Shown: positions 1 to 12,921 of the stretch, one piece after another
Layout: each line of letters begins with the position of its first letter
How positions within the stretch are numbered: position 1 is the first letter of the stretch
Assembly (NCBI GenBank): GCA_963693365.1
Contig: CAVNZM010000001.1
Location: 11,470,001 to 11,534,000, forward strand
DNA length: 64,000 bases
Direction of reading: 5' to 3'
Source: Amoebidium appalachense
Lineage: Eukaryota > Ichthyosporea
The notes under the pieces: model-generated
Seen by the model: the letters and a program-made list of their open reading frames with translations, nothing else
Databases searched by the model: none
Told to the model about the DNA's origin: nothing
Made by a program: the position numbers and the translations under genes

Positions 1-369
1 AAGTCTGCAAACGGTATCAATGATTGGCAGATACCAATGCACCCGGGGCATCGTCCACACCGTCCCCCGGGGCCAAACCCAGGACCCCCCCCCCCAACCC
101 AGCGCCACCGGGACCCCCCACAACAATATTGGTCTGACGACTGTGGACATTGTGTACTTCCCGGCCCTGCTCGTAGTACCGTATGGTTTGGGGAGAAGAG
201 AAAGGAAGGAAGGGAAGGTAGAGGACAGGGAGCGATAAGGAAGAAGTGGGGGGGGGAGGGGGGGGAGGAGAGGGGGGGGAGGTGGGACGGGGGGAGGGGG
301 GTGGGACGGGGGGGATGGGGTGGAGGGGGGGGGAGGGGGGGAGGGGGGGGGGGGGGGAATGGGGGGTCG

Positions 370-400
<31 letters not shown>

Positions 401-945
401 GGAGTTAGTTGTGGGGGATATCACCATATGATAATCATATCCCAAGTTGACCTCAGTAGGGCTGCAAATTTACTTGAGGCAACAACCAGATCTTATCATC
501 AGTTTACATCCGGGAATAATCCTGAGATATTCCAAAAATGGGCAACGCTAAATCGAAAACAAGGCTCAGCATTGAAGTACTACAGAAGGCTGTCACAGTG
601 GTGCTTTACACATCCATACAACGTGCCATGCTTCCCATTGGCACCCACCTCCCCCCCCCCCCCCCCCCCCCCCCCCTCCCCCCTCTCCGGGAACCGCCCT
701 CCTCTTCCGTGACCCCCCTACCCCCCCCCCCCGCCCCTCCCCCCCCCCCAAAAAAAATATAATAAAAATAGCCAAAAAAAGTAAAAGTTTCTCTCCTGAG
801 AATCTCCAAACTTAGTAGCGTTCCGAGACCCCCCCCCCCCCCCCCCCCCCCCCCCACCCCCCACCCTTCCCCCTCAAAAAAAAACAGACACACACACGAG
901 CCCCCTCCCCCCTCCCCCCTCTTCTCCCCTTCCCAAACACCCCCC

Positions 946-976
<31 letters not shown>

Positions 977-1333
977 GCCGCCACCCCCCACAGACCCTTT
1001 TCGCTAGCGTGGCAACGTTAAAGCTCCCTTCAGCCCTTTATTGATAAAACTGTGCCCACTTCAACAATACCTTGTGGCACATGTGAAACCGCCTGGAAGC
1101 ACGAGCGCCCGGGCATGGTAAACTTAAGTGGAACATCAGTATACACAATACAAAACACTACTCAGTTCATTAGTGTTAATAGTATGCGCATGTTACCACA
1201 AGCTTATAAGTACCCACACATAAGCCGCAGTGACACACACACAGACACATAGTGTCACACACACACAACACACACAAACCTACATCATGGCAAATCATAA
1301 TGTTCACAAACGCACACACACACACATACATAC

Positions 1334-1368
<35 letters not shown>

Positions 1369-1527
1369 AAAAAAAAAAACAACAAACACACCCACACGCA
1401 CGTGACATGCACACACCGCACCGTCACACACAAACGCACACGCGCACACGCGCGCACACACAGTGCTGCTAATGCTAACACCTGCACACTGTGCCCGCAG
1501 TTCACTGTGCCCGCAGTTCACCCCCCC

Positions 1528-1593
<66 letters not shown>

Positions 1594-1728
1594 CACACAC
1601 ACACACACCTGCGCACTGTGCCCGCCGTTCATCCCCTCCACATGGCTCACGGTTTTGGCCACATTCACCACGGCCATCGACAGCAGCAGCACAAACAGAA
1701 ACCCCACGAGGTGTGTGCGGCGACCCAT
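1..1728 (-). CDS. Small secreted Gly/Cys-rich peptide, copy A (two exons, partial at window edge)
   Basis: Exon 1 runs 1728 down to 1609 and encodes 40 residues starting MGRRTHLVGF. A short basic start followed by a long hydrophobic run is a textbook signal peptide. The exon ends ...HSAQ at a CAG|GTGTGTG donor lying in a GT repeat. The second exon lies at about 166 down to the window edge at 1, after an intron full of C/G runs and CA repeat. Aligned with the open copy at 5108-6054, it shows the same tail with the first four cysteines (C-x2-C-x2-C-x3-C) before the sequence ends. The frame at the start of exon 2 and the cysteine frame differ by one base, and an 11-G run lies between them. This is either a homopolymer length error or a decayed copy. 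The acceptor is uncertain; the best candidate is CAG just before 166. I recognise no known family. Confidence 0.6.
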
Positions 1729-2010
1729 TTTGATTGGTTGGATGTCACGTGGTTTGCGATGGGTTGGTGCAGAGTGTTGCAGACACCAAGCTACTGTTTA
1801 ATACCCAGAGCTGTCAGTGTCGTTGGTCTTGACCGTGAGGTGAATAAATTCGTGGAAGCTGTTTAACCAATAAAAATAGAATGCAGCATAAACAATGTCT
1901 TTTATCCCGGCCACGCAGACCTACTCTAAATACTGATAGCCTCAGAGCAAGAGGAAGCTTTGAGTGAATTGGGCATTTCATGTCCTCTGAGACTGCTTTT
2001 ATATCTGTCT
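1728..2010 (-). promoter_or_regulatory. Promoter and leader of peptide copy A
   Basis: On the minus strand TATAAAAGC occupies 2003-1995, about 267 nt upstream of the ATG. Immediately before the ATG there is an ACCAATCAAA (CCAAT-type) element, and a CACGTG E-box lies a few bases further upstream, near 1750. The same three elements occur in copies B (10439-10715) and C (6054-6290), including the diverged one, so they are probably functional. The CCAAT being almost adjacent to the ATG is unusual if the TATA box sets the start site. Confidence 0.55.
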
Positions 2011-2683
2011 GTGGTAGAAAAACGGTCTGTTCATCTTATCTAGATGACCCGTGAACTTGATTTCGGAGCTAACGAGTTAGCCTATCTCGTGATGGTGCAG
2101 CACTTTTGCAACGACGTCCGACACTGGCAGAAGTCGTGGCCTGATAATTATGATAATTTGAACGGCCCATGCTGTCATGGCAAGGTCAACCGTATTGACC
2201 GTCAGTGAACTGGGCGTCTGTGTACACATGTATTATTCACTGCACATCACACAAAAAACTAATATACATACTCAGAGGCATACATACATTAATGGGTCAG
2301 GTATATGGCATCAAGTTTCCCGGCATATTTACGGAAGGGAGCCCGGCCCGTACGTATACTGAGCTTTGCTGCTACCGTTCTTAGTAAAGCCTGCACCGTA
2401 CGGTGCACAGATCACTCAGAGATTACGATTTACGTGTGTTGGGAAGATTGGCACGTGCACACATGTCATCTACAGATCGGCTGATACATGACACGCATAA
2501 TAGACAATATTGTGTAACAATGTTCCGTATCATCTTGTCAAACACCTCATCTTAATTTAACTGTTACACTGCGTACAGTTTTCAAGGTGTCCTGGAACTT
2601 CTGAGTCATAAATCATTGCACAAATCACCGTGGCACCGTGTTTCGAAGGCTTCACAACAAAACCCCTTCCCCTTGAAGCTCGA

Positions 2684-2720
<37 letters not shown>

Positions 2721-2966
2721 ATTGGAAAGCTACCAAAGGCCACAATGTGCACCGGAACCAACCATCTGCACACGTGCACACAACTGTTGTTTACCGAGAT
2801 ACATGTGGGGAGGTGTACAGGTTTTTCGTCTCCTTCAGACAGAAGCATTTTCCAGGCCTCTTTGGGAAGCCTCTAGGGCGGGGGCCCGGGGAGGGGGGGC
2901 GGAGGAGGGGCGGGAGGGGAGGGGAGTAGCCATGGGTGGTGGTGGCCACGGTTGGGGGGGGGAGGT

Positions 2967-3021
<55 letters not shown>

Positions 3022-3190
3022 GGGGGGGGACCACAGGGACTTCCCAGTCCGAATTTTGCTATTTTTTCACAGATTCACGGAGTTGAACAATGAATTATTA
3101 TTGTTCCGCTCAACTTAACATTTTCTTCATCATCAGTCTTCTGTTGTCGGTTGGGGCCTAGGGTACCCGGTGCTCATGCGGGCCATTAGA

Positions 3191-5099
<1,909 letters not shown>

Positions 5100-5107
5100 A
5101 AATGGGA

Positions 5108-6054
5108 CTAGCAACCCCAGCACTGTGGACGACAGAAGCCCCAGCGGCACCTCCAGTAGTTTGAAAAGGGCCCCCTGAATTGGCAGCGACGGATGCACCA
5201 AAAGCACCGTCCACACCACCCACCGCCAAACCCGGGCCCGCCCCCAAACCCAGGTCCACCCCCGAAACCGGCCTGACGTCTGTCCACATCGTGTGCTCCG
5301 TCCTGCTCGTAGGCCACCTGTGTGAGAGGTGGGGGGGGGGGGCGGGGGGGGGGGGGGGGGGGGGGGTGCAACATGCCGGGCGGAGGATACAAAGGATCAC
5401 CATCATATGATAATGATGTCCAACGGTGCCCTCGCAACTCAAGGCCCGATGTCCCCCCCCCCCCCCCTCCCTCTCTCCCTTTTTTCTGCGCCCCGGGGCC
5501 ACCCTCCCCCCCTCCCCCCTCCCCCCACCCCCCCCCCTACCTCCCCCAGAAAAAAACTTTGAAACAAAGAAAAAGAAAAAAACCTCTCCCGTCCCCGTCT
5601 CCCAAACCTCCTCCCCGCCCCCCCTCCCCCTTCCCCCCCCCCCCCCCCCCCCCCCCTCCCCCCCCGCCCGCCGCCGCTGCCGCCAAAAGCTTAAGCTTGC
5701 TTCTGAGCTCTTCCTTCATTGACAAACTCGGACCACCTAATGCCTTGCTAAAAAACATGTGCAATACGACAATGCGGACACCCAGGCAGCCGGGCATGAT
5801 GGCGAGTGGAAATTTAGTTTACACAACACACACAACACACCAGCCCACGGTTTCAATCACACGTGCAGGCGTACAAGAGGATGCCCACACCACACGCGCA
5901 CACGCGGGCACGCACACACACACACACACACCTGCGCACTGTGCCCATCATTCACCCCCTCCACATGACCCACGTCATTGGCCAAAGTCACCGCCGCCAT
6001 AGACACCACCAGCAGCACAAGCAGAAACCCCACGAGGTGTGTGCGGCGGCCCAT
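5108..6054 (-). CDS. Small secreted eight-cysteine Gly-rich peptide, copy C (two exons, intact)
   Basis: Exon 1 (6054-5932, 41 codons) begins MGRRTHLVGFLLVLLVVS, a basic start and hydrophobic core typical of a secretory signal, with a likely cleavage site near residue 26. It ends ...HSAQ at CAG|GTGTGTG. Exon 2 (5317-5108) begins after a CACACAG acceptor and is in phase 0 with exon 1, giving 110 residues in all. The mature part has a short polar segment (AYEQDGAHDVDRRQ), a glycine-rich repeat (FGGGP three times) and a compact tail with eight cysteines spaced C-x2-C-x2-C-x3-C-x11-C-x4-C-x3-C-x2-C, ending two residues apart at the stop. The pattern is identical in copy B despite many substitutions, which points to selection on disulfide structure. 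An even cysteine number and secretion suggest an extracellular peptide (defence, adhesion, wall or signalling). I do not recognise the family and assign no function. The 614-bp intron holds C/G runs and CA repeat. Confidence 0.75.
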
Positions 6055-6290
6055 CTTGATTGGTTGAGTGTCACGTGGTTTGGGACGGGTTGGTGCAGAG
6101 TGTTGCAGACACCAAGCTACCCTGGGCTCGCCGTCGCGTTGCTAATGGCACCTAAGGCTTGACGTGAGGTGATTTGAATCTATGGATTCCCCACACAGAC
6201 GCACCGTGTTGCCTGAGCCTTAGAACAAAGGAAGCCTTAATTAAGGTGTTTGTGCATTTCTTTGAGAGGCTGCTTTTATATTTGTGGTGA
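6054..6290 (-). promoter_or_regulatory. Promoter and leader of peptide copy C
   Basis: Minus-strand TATAAAAGC at 6280-6272 lies 218 nt upstream of the ATG. An ACCAATCAAG element abuts the ATG, and CACGTG lies near 6073. Sequence related to the upstream regions of copies A and B continues to about 7000 (for example the block ending GCACAGATCACTCA near 6909, matching 2415 and 11125), so the diverged duplication unit spans roughly 5.1-7.0 kb. Confidence 0.55.
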
Positions 6291-7019
6291 CTCGTTCGTT
6301 CATCTCGGCATAGATGACTTGTGTAGATTTCGAAGCTATCAAGTTTGGGCAAGCCTGAGCTTGGCAACGTCGTTCCCGTCAAATGTGGTTTTGCTACTGA
6401 TGATAACGGTTGCCACGTTAACGTTGCCTCTTCTCACGACCCCTCAATAAGGCCTAGGCTCACAGTCCCAGAACAAAACTAAACAGTTTTGATGATATGC
6501 GTATTTACGGTAGGAAAGTTTCAAGTCAAAGTTTCAAATGGGGAGCCTCTGAGCATGAGTCAACGGTCCATGGTGTACAAAGTTTTGATGAACGTTAATA
6601 CTAAAATTTGACAGTTCGGCCCTTTTTAAATCGGCACGTTGCCACAACACGGACTGTCAGATGATTTGGGTTCAAGTCATATGGCGATCAAAATTTGTAC
6701 TGATGCATTGCCAGCAGTGATCATTTCACCATGATGTATATACGTATACCTGAGTAACGAAAATACGATAGTTTCCCAGTACGAAACGTTTTTACTGTTA
6801 TACGGACTTGGAGTAGTGATTATAAATATTACTTTTGGGGTTCCGGATAACTTTCTACACGGTGTGCTGGTAGATCCACGTGCATTAGCCCACGGCACAG
6901 ATCACTCAATGACATAGATTACGAGTCACGTGTGTTGGGGAACGCACGTGCACCGTGCAAGTGTGTAGTGAGATCGGCTGCTGCACGATGTATTTGAGTC
7001 TAACTGACTAACTAACTAA

Positions 7020-8190
<1,171 letters not shown>

Positions 8191-8671
8191 AGATTGAAAT
8201 GGCACCCTTTTGCTTCGTCGCAGCGTCCCGGACCCAGGCACGTGTATATCATTACGCACACATATGCATGGGTCAGCCTCAACTTCGACTTCGCTGACAT
8301 ATATGTATTGCCAAATTGTCTGCTTGCAAAGCGCACAAAGAGCACTTGCATCTGCAGTCGAGGCGCACTGCATCTTACTTTAAGAGCCTGGCCGGGTTGT
8401 AGCTATACCGTACACGTACAAAGCTCACGGGAGCCTGAGTATAAGTTAGTAATTTGGCGTAATACAACACTGAGCAAAAAAAACTCGCTCAACTTGAAAT
8501 GCGACATATAGACATCACCGTCGTACCAGATTCAGCCACATCATAATATGTTTTCGGAACATGGAGTATCATAATGCCACAGTGTACGCTACTGATCATG
8601 AGCGGTCGCCTCTCTAGCCTAGGGACTACGACAATTTCGAATATTTGGGTAAAAAGCCACTCACTATTCAG

Positions 8672-8716
<45 letters not shown>

Positions 8717-8763
8717 GAAAATCTGAACGATCACCACGATAAAATGTTCGTCACAATAACACG

Positions 8764-9060
8764 TTAACAACCAAAGCACTGCGCACGACAGAAACCCGAC
8801 TGGCATACCCGGAAATCTGCAAACGGTATCAATGATTGGCAGATACCAATGCACCCGGGGCATCGTCCACACCGTCCCCCGGGGCCAAACCCAGGACCCC
8901 CCCCCCAACCCAGCGCCACCGGGACCCCCCCACAACATTATTGGTCTGACGACTGTGGACATTGTGTACTTCCCGGCCCTGCTCGTAGTACCGTATGGTT
9001 TGGGGAGAAGAGAAAGGAAGGAAGGGAAGGTAGGGGACAGGAAGCGATGGGGAAGAGGGT

Positions 9061-9095
<35 letters not shown>

Positions 9096-10261
9096 GAGAG
9101 GGGGGGGAGGTGGGACGGGGGGAGGGGGGTGGGACGGGGGGGATGGGGCCGAGTGGGGGGAGGGGGGGGGGGGGGGGGGGGAGTTAGTTGTGGGGGATAT
9201 CACCATATGATAATCATATCCCAAGTACAAGTTGACCCTCAGTAGGGCTGCAAATTTACTTGAGGCAACAACCAGATCTTATCATCAGTTTACATCCCGG
9301 ACCGGGAATAATCCTGAGATATTCCAAAAATGGGCAACGCTAAATCGAAAACAAGGCTCAGCATTGAAGTACTACAGAAGGCTGTCACAGTGGTGCTTTA
9401 CACATCCATACAACGTGCCATGTTTCCCATTGGCACCCCCCTTCCCCCCCTCCCCCCCCCCCCCCCCCCCCCCTCCCTCTCCGGGATCCGCCCTCCTCTT
9501 CCGTGACCCCCTCCCCCCCCCCCCCCCCCCCCAAAAAAAAAAAATAATAATAAAAAATAGCTAAAAAAGTAAAAGTTTCTCTCCTGAGAATCTCCAAAAT
9601 AAGTAGCGTTCCGAGACCCCCCCCCCCCCCCCCCCCCTTCCCCCTCAAAAAAAAAAACACACACACACGAGCCCCCCCCCCCCCCCCCCCCCCCCCCCTC
9701 TTCTCCCCTTCCCAACCCCCCCCCCCCCCCGGCCACCCCCCACAGACCCTTTTCGCTAGCGCGGCAACGTTAACGCTCCCTTCAGCCCTTTATTGATAAA
9801 ATTGTGCCCACTTCAACAATACCTTGTGGCACATGTGAAACCGTGTGGAAGCAGGAGCGCCCGGGCATGGTAAACTTAAGTGGAACTTCAGTATACACAA
9901 TACAAAACACTACTCAGTTCATAAGTGTTAATATTTTGCGCATGTTACCACAAGCTTATAAGTACCCACACATAAGCTGCAGTGACACACACACAGACAC
10001 ATAGTGTCACACACACACAACACACACAAACCTACATCATGGCAAATCATAATATTCACAAACGCACACACACACACACACATACCTGCACACACACACA
10101 CACACACACACACAAAAAAAAAAAAACAACAACAACAAACAAACACACGCACACGCACCTGACATGCACACACACACCGTCACACACAAACGCACACGCG
10201 CACACGCGCGCACACACAGTGTTGCTAGCGCTAACACACCTGCACACTGTGCCCGCAGTTC

Positions 10262-10317
<56 letters not shown>

Positions 10318-10439
10318 ACCTGCGCACTGTGCCCGTCGTTCATCCCCTCCACATGGCTCACGGTTTTGGCCACATTCACCACGGCCATCGACAGCAGCAG
10401 CACAAACAGAAACCCCACGAGGTGTGTGCGTCGACCCAT
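8764..10439 (-). pseudogene. Small secreted eight-cysteine peptide, copy B (two exons; G-run frameshift)
   Basis: Exon 1 (10439-10320) encodes the same 40-residue signal-peptide exon as copy A, ending HSAQ at CAG|GTGTGTG. Exon 2 (about 8978-8764; acceptor uncertain, best CAG before 8978) carries the full eight-cysteine tail, ending GFCRAQCFGC before a TAA at 8766-8764. The spacing C-x2-C-x2-C-x3-C-x11-C-x4-C-x3-C-x2-C is identical to copy C. The frame at the start of exon 2 and the cysteine frame are offset by one base, and between them lie G-runs of 7 and 10 (copy A has 6 and 11). Both copies therefore need one extra G, or a loss of two, to read through. I label it a pseudogene only because of this offset; a homopolymer error shared by both copies, or a short extra intron, would make it intact. 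Confidence 0.55.
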
Positions 10440-10715
10440 TTTGATTGGTTGGATGTCACGTGGTTTGCGATGGGTTGGTGCAGAGTGTTGCAGACACCAA
10501 GCTACTGTTTAATACCCAGAGCTGTCAGTGTCGTTGGTCTTGACCGCGAGGTGAATAAATTCGTGGAAGCTGTTTAATCAAGAGAATGCAGCATAAACAA
10601 TGTCTTTTATCCCGGCCACACAGACCTACTCTAAATACTGATAGCCTCAGAGCAAGAGGAAGCTTTGAGCGAATTGGGCATTTCATGTCCTCTGAGACTG
10701 CTTTTATATCTGTCT
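10439..10715 (-). promoter_or_regulatory. Promoter and leader of peptide copy B
   Basis: Minus-strand TATAAAAGC at 10708-10700, 261 nt upstream of the ATG, with an ACCAATCAAA element next to the ATG and CACGTG near 10459. Arrangement as in copies A and C. Confidence 0.55.
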
Positions 10716-11409
10716 GTGGTAGAAAACGGTCTGTTCATCTTATCCTAGAGTGACCCGTGAACTTGATTTCGGAGCTAACGAGTTAGCCCATCACGTGATG
10801 GTGCAGCACTTTTGCAACGACGTCCGACACTGGCACTTGAAGTCGTGGCCTGATAATTATGATAATTTAAACGGGCCATGCTGTCATGGCAAGGTCAACC
10901 GTATTGACCGTCAGTGAACTGGGCGTCTGTGTACACATGTACTATTCACTGCACATCACAGAAAAACTAATATACATACTCAGAGGCATACATACATTAA
11001 TGGGTCAGGTATATGGCTTCAAGTTTCCCGGTATATTTACGGAAGGGAGCCCGGCCCGTACGTATACTGAGCTTTGCTGCTACGGTTCTTAGTAAAGCCT
11101 GCACCGTACGGTGCACAGATCACTCAGAGATTACGATTCACGTGTGTCGGGAAGATTGGCACGTGCACACATGTCATGACAGATCGGCTGATACATGACA
11201 CGCATAATAGACAATATTGTGTAACAATGTTCCGAATCATCTTGTCAAACCCCTCGAGTCAGCTTAATCTAACTGTTACACTGCGTACAGTTTTCAAGGT
11301 GTCCTGGAACTTCTGAGTCATAAATCATTGCACAAATCACCGTGGCACCGTGTTTCGAAGGCTTCACAACAAAACCCCTTCCCCTTGAAGCTCGATCCCC
11401 CCCCCCCCC

Positions 11410-11891
11410 TGTTGGAAGTAGAGTCCGCTGTGACTAGGGTCGTCGTGGCGCGCTTGGGCGCTGACCCGTTTTTTACTGCTTTCAGTGTGTTAACTCCATG
11501 ACTGAACTCCATGACTGAACTCCATGACTGAACTCCATGACTGAACTCCATGACTGAACTCCATGACTGAACTCCATGACTGAACTCCATGACTGAACTC
11601 CATGACTGAACTCCATGTCTGCACCTGGCAGAGACGTGGCTTATATACCCGTGGGGCAGCAGTCTGGAATGTAATCCGGATGCCAGGTGCTAATCGGATT
11701 GGTTACTTTCATTTAGAGATCTCTGGGACCAGTGAACCAATCGTTTGCAGTCAAAACACAATTGGCAACATTCCTCAACTATGCAGATGTGCATGTGGTG
11801 ATCGAGTGTCAGCGTGTGTCTGTGTACACGGAACCAATTGTAAAGCTAACATACACATATTGTGGAGTGAGCGTAAGTCTGCACTCCAACA
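11410..11891 (-). repeat. LTR 1 (482 bp)
   Basis: Begins TGTTGGAAGTAGAG and ends CTCCAACA, giving the TGTTGGA/TCCAACA inverted ends typical of LTRs. It has nine copies of a 13-bp unit (TGACTGAACTCCA) plus a final variant. On the minus strand it is preceded by a purine-rich GGGTAGGGG, the expected polypurine tract. Confidence 0.9.
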
Positions 11892-12181
11892 CCCCTACCC
11901 AATTGGAGAAGTGTACACACCACTAGAGAAGAGAGAGTGAGTGTGGCTACTTGCAGGGTAGACCGGGGTGTGCATTCCACTGTGGTGCTTGCCCCGCCAA
12001 TGAAGTGGAATACTTGACGTTGATGTCGCAGGCTGCTGCGGATGGAGTTTGTGGAAGCGAAAGTCTCTACTTCACGGAAATACGCTCGCGGGTGTAGGGT
12101 ACAGCCTAGAAGTCGGTTTCTGGGCTCCTCCGTTCAAGGCGTCGTAGGGGACGTGAAGTTAGAGGCCGCGGTGTCGTGTCT
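11892..12181 (-). other. Retrotransposon 3-prime untranslated segment with polypurine tract (mini-element interior)
   Basis: About 290 bp, essentially the same as 12625-12921. On the minus strand it starts at the primer-site-like GGGCCCAG and ends in GGGTAGGGG just before LTR 1. No coding frame is supported. Together with the primer site at 12180-12194 it is the whole interior between LTR 2 and LTR 1, which resembles a miniature (TRIM-like) element. Confidence 0.7.
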
Positions 12182-12194
12182 GGGCCCATAACCC
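12180..12194 (-). other. Primer binding site next to LTR 2 (initiator tRNA-Met type)
   Basis: The minus strand reads GGGTTATGGGCCCAG directly after LTR 2. The complement, CTGGGCCCATAACCC, matches the anticodon stem-loop of eukaryotic initiator tRNA-Met as I know it. Copia elements are known to prime from this internal half-tRNA site. Confidence 0.75.
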
Positions 12195-12624
12195 TGTTGG
12201 AAGTAGAGTCCGCTGTGACTAGGGTCGTCGTGGCGCGCTTGGGCGCTGACCCGTTTTTTACTGCTTTCAGTGTGTTAACTCCATGACTGAACTCCATGAC
12301 TGAACTCCATGACTGAACTCCATGACTGAACTCCATGACTGAACTCCATGTCTGCACCTGGCAGAGACGTGGCTTATATACCCGTGGGGCAGCAGTCTGG
12401 AATGTAATCCGGATGCCAGGTGCTAATCGGATTGGTTACTTTCATTTAGAGATCTCTGGGACCAGTGAACCAATCGTTTGCAGTCAAAACACAATTGGCA
12501 ACATTCCTCAACTATGCAGATGTGCATGTGGTGATCGAGTGTCAGCGTGTGTCTGTGTACACGGAACCAATTGTAAAGCTAACATACACATATTGTGGAG
12601 TGAGCGTAAGTCTGCACTCCAACA
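12195..12624 (-). repeat. LTR 2 (430 bp)
   Basis: Same sequence as LTRs 1 and 3 except that the internal 13-bp array has five rather than nine units, which accounts exactly for the 52-bp difference. It is shared between the scrambled element on its right and the miniature interior on its left. Confidence 0.9.
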
Positions 12625-12921
12625 CCCCTACCCAATTGGAGAAGTGTACACACCACTAGAGAAGAGAGAGTGAGTGTGGCTACTTGCAGGGTAGACCGGG
12701 GTGTGCATTCCACTGTGGTGCTTGCCCCGCCAATGAAGTGGAATACTTGACGTTGATGTCGCAGGCTGCTGCGGATGGAGTTTGTGGAAGCGAAAGTCTC
12801 TACTTCACGGAAATACGCTCGCGGGTGTAGGGTACAGCCTAGAAGTCGGTTTCTGGGCTCCTCCGTTCAAGGCGTCGTAGGGGACGTGAAGTTAGAGGCC
12901 GCGGTGTCGTGTCTGGGCCCA
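12625..12921 (-). other. Retrotransposon 3-prime untranslated segment with polypurine tract
   Basis: Follows the integrase fragment on the minus strand. The join lies in TGGGCCCAG, which is read as Trp-Ala-Gln in the integrase and also occurs at the start of this segment. It ends in GGGTAGGGG before LTR 2. A copy of it is at 11892-12181. Confidence 0.7.

Larger units (their letters stand above)
1..3190. repeat. Segmental duplication, left copy (A)
   Basis: Near-identical in order and sequence to 8812-11400 plus 15735-16267. The shared material includes the peptide-gene exons, its promoter region and the flank reading TTGTCGGTTGGGGCCTAGGG near 3150 and 16225. Similarity stops at about 3190, after GCTCATGCGGGCC, and the left end lies outside the window. 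Differences are mostly homopolymer and dinucleotide lengths plus scattered substitutions, which indicates a recent duplication. The poly-C tract near 2685-2720 is the unoccupied equivalent of the retrotransposon insertion site in copy B. Confidence 0.9.

Noticed and set aside
538-630. Plus-strand frame starting MGNAKSKTRL (myristoylation-like start), also present at the matching place in copy B
   Set aside because: It lies in the intron of the minus-strand peptide gene and runs into a poly-C tract within about 35 codons; presence in copy B follows from the recent duplication and is not independent evidence.
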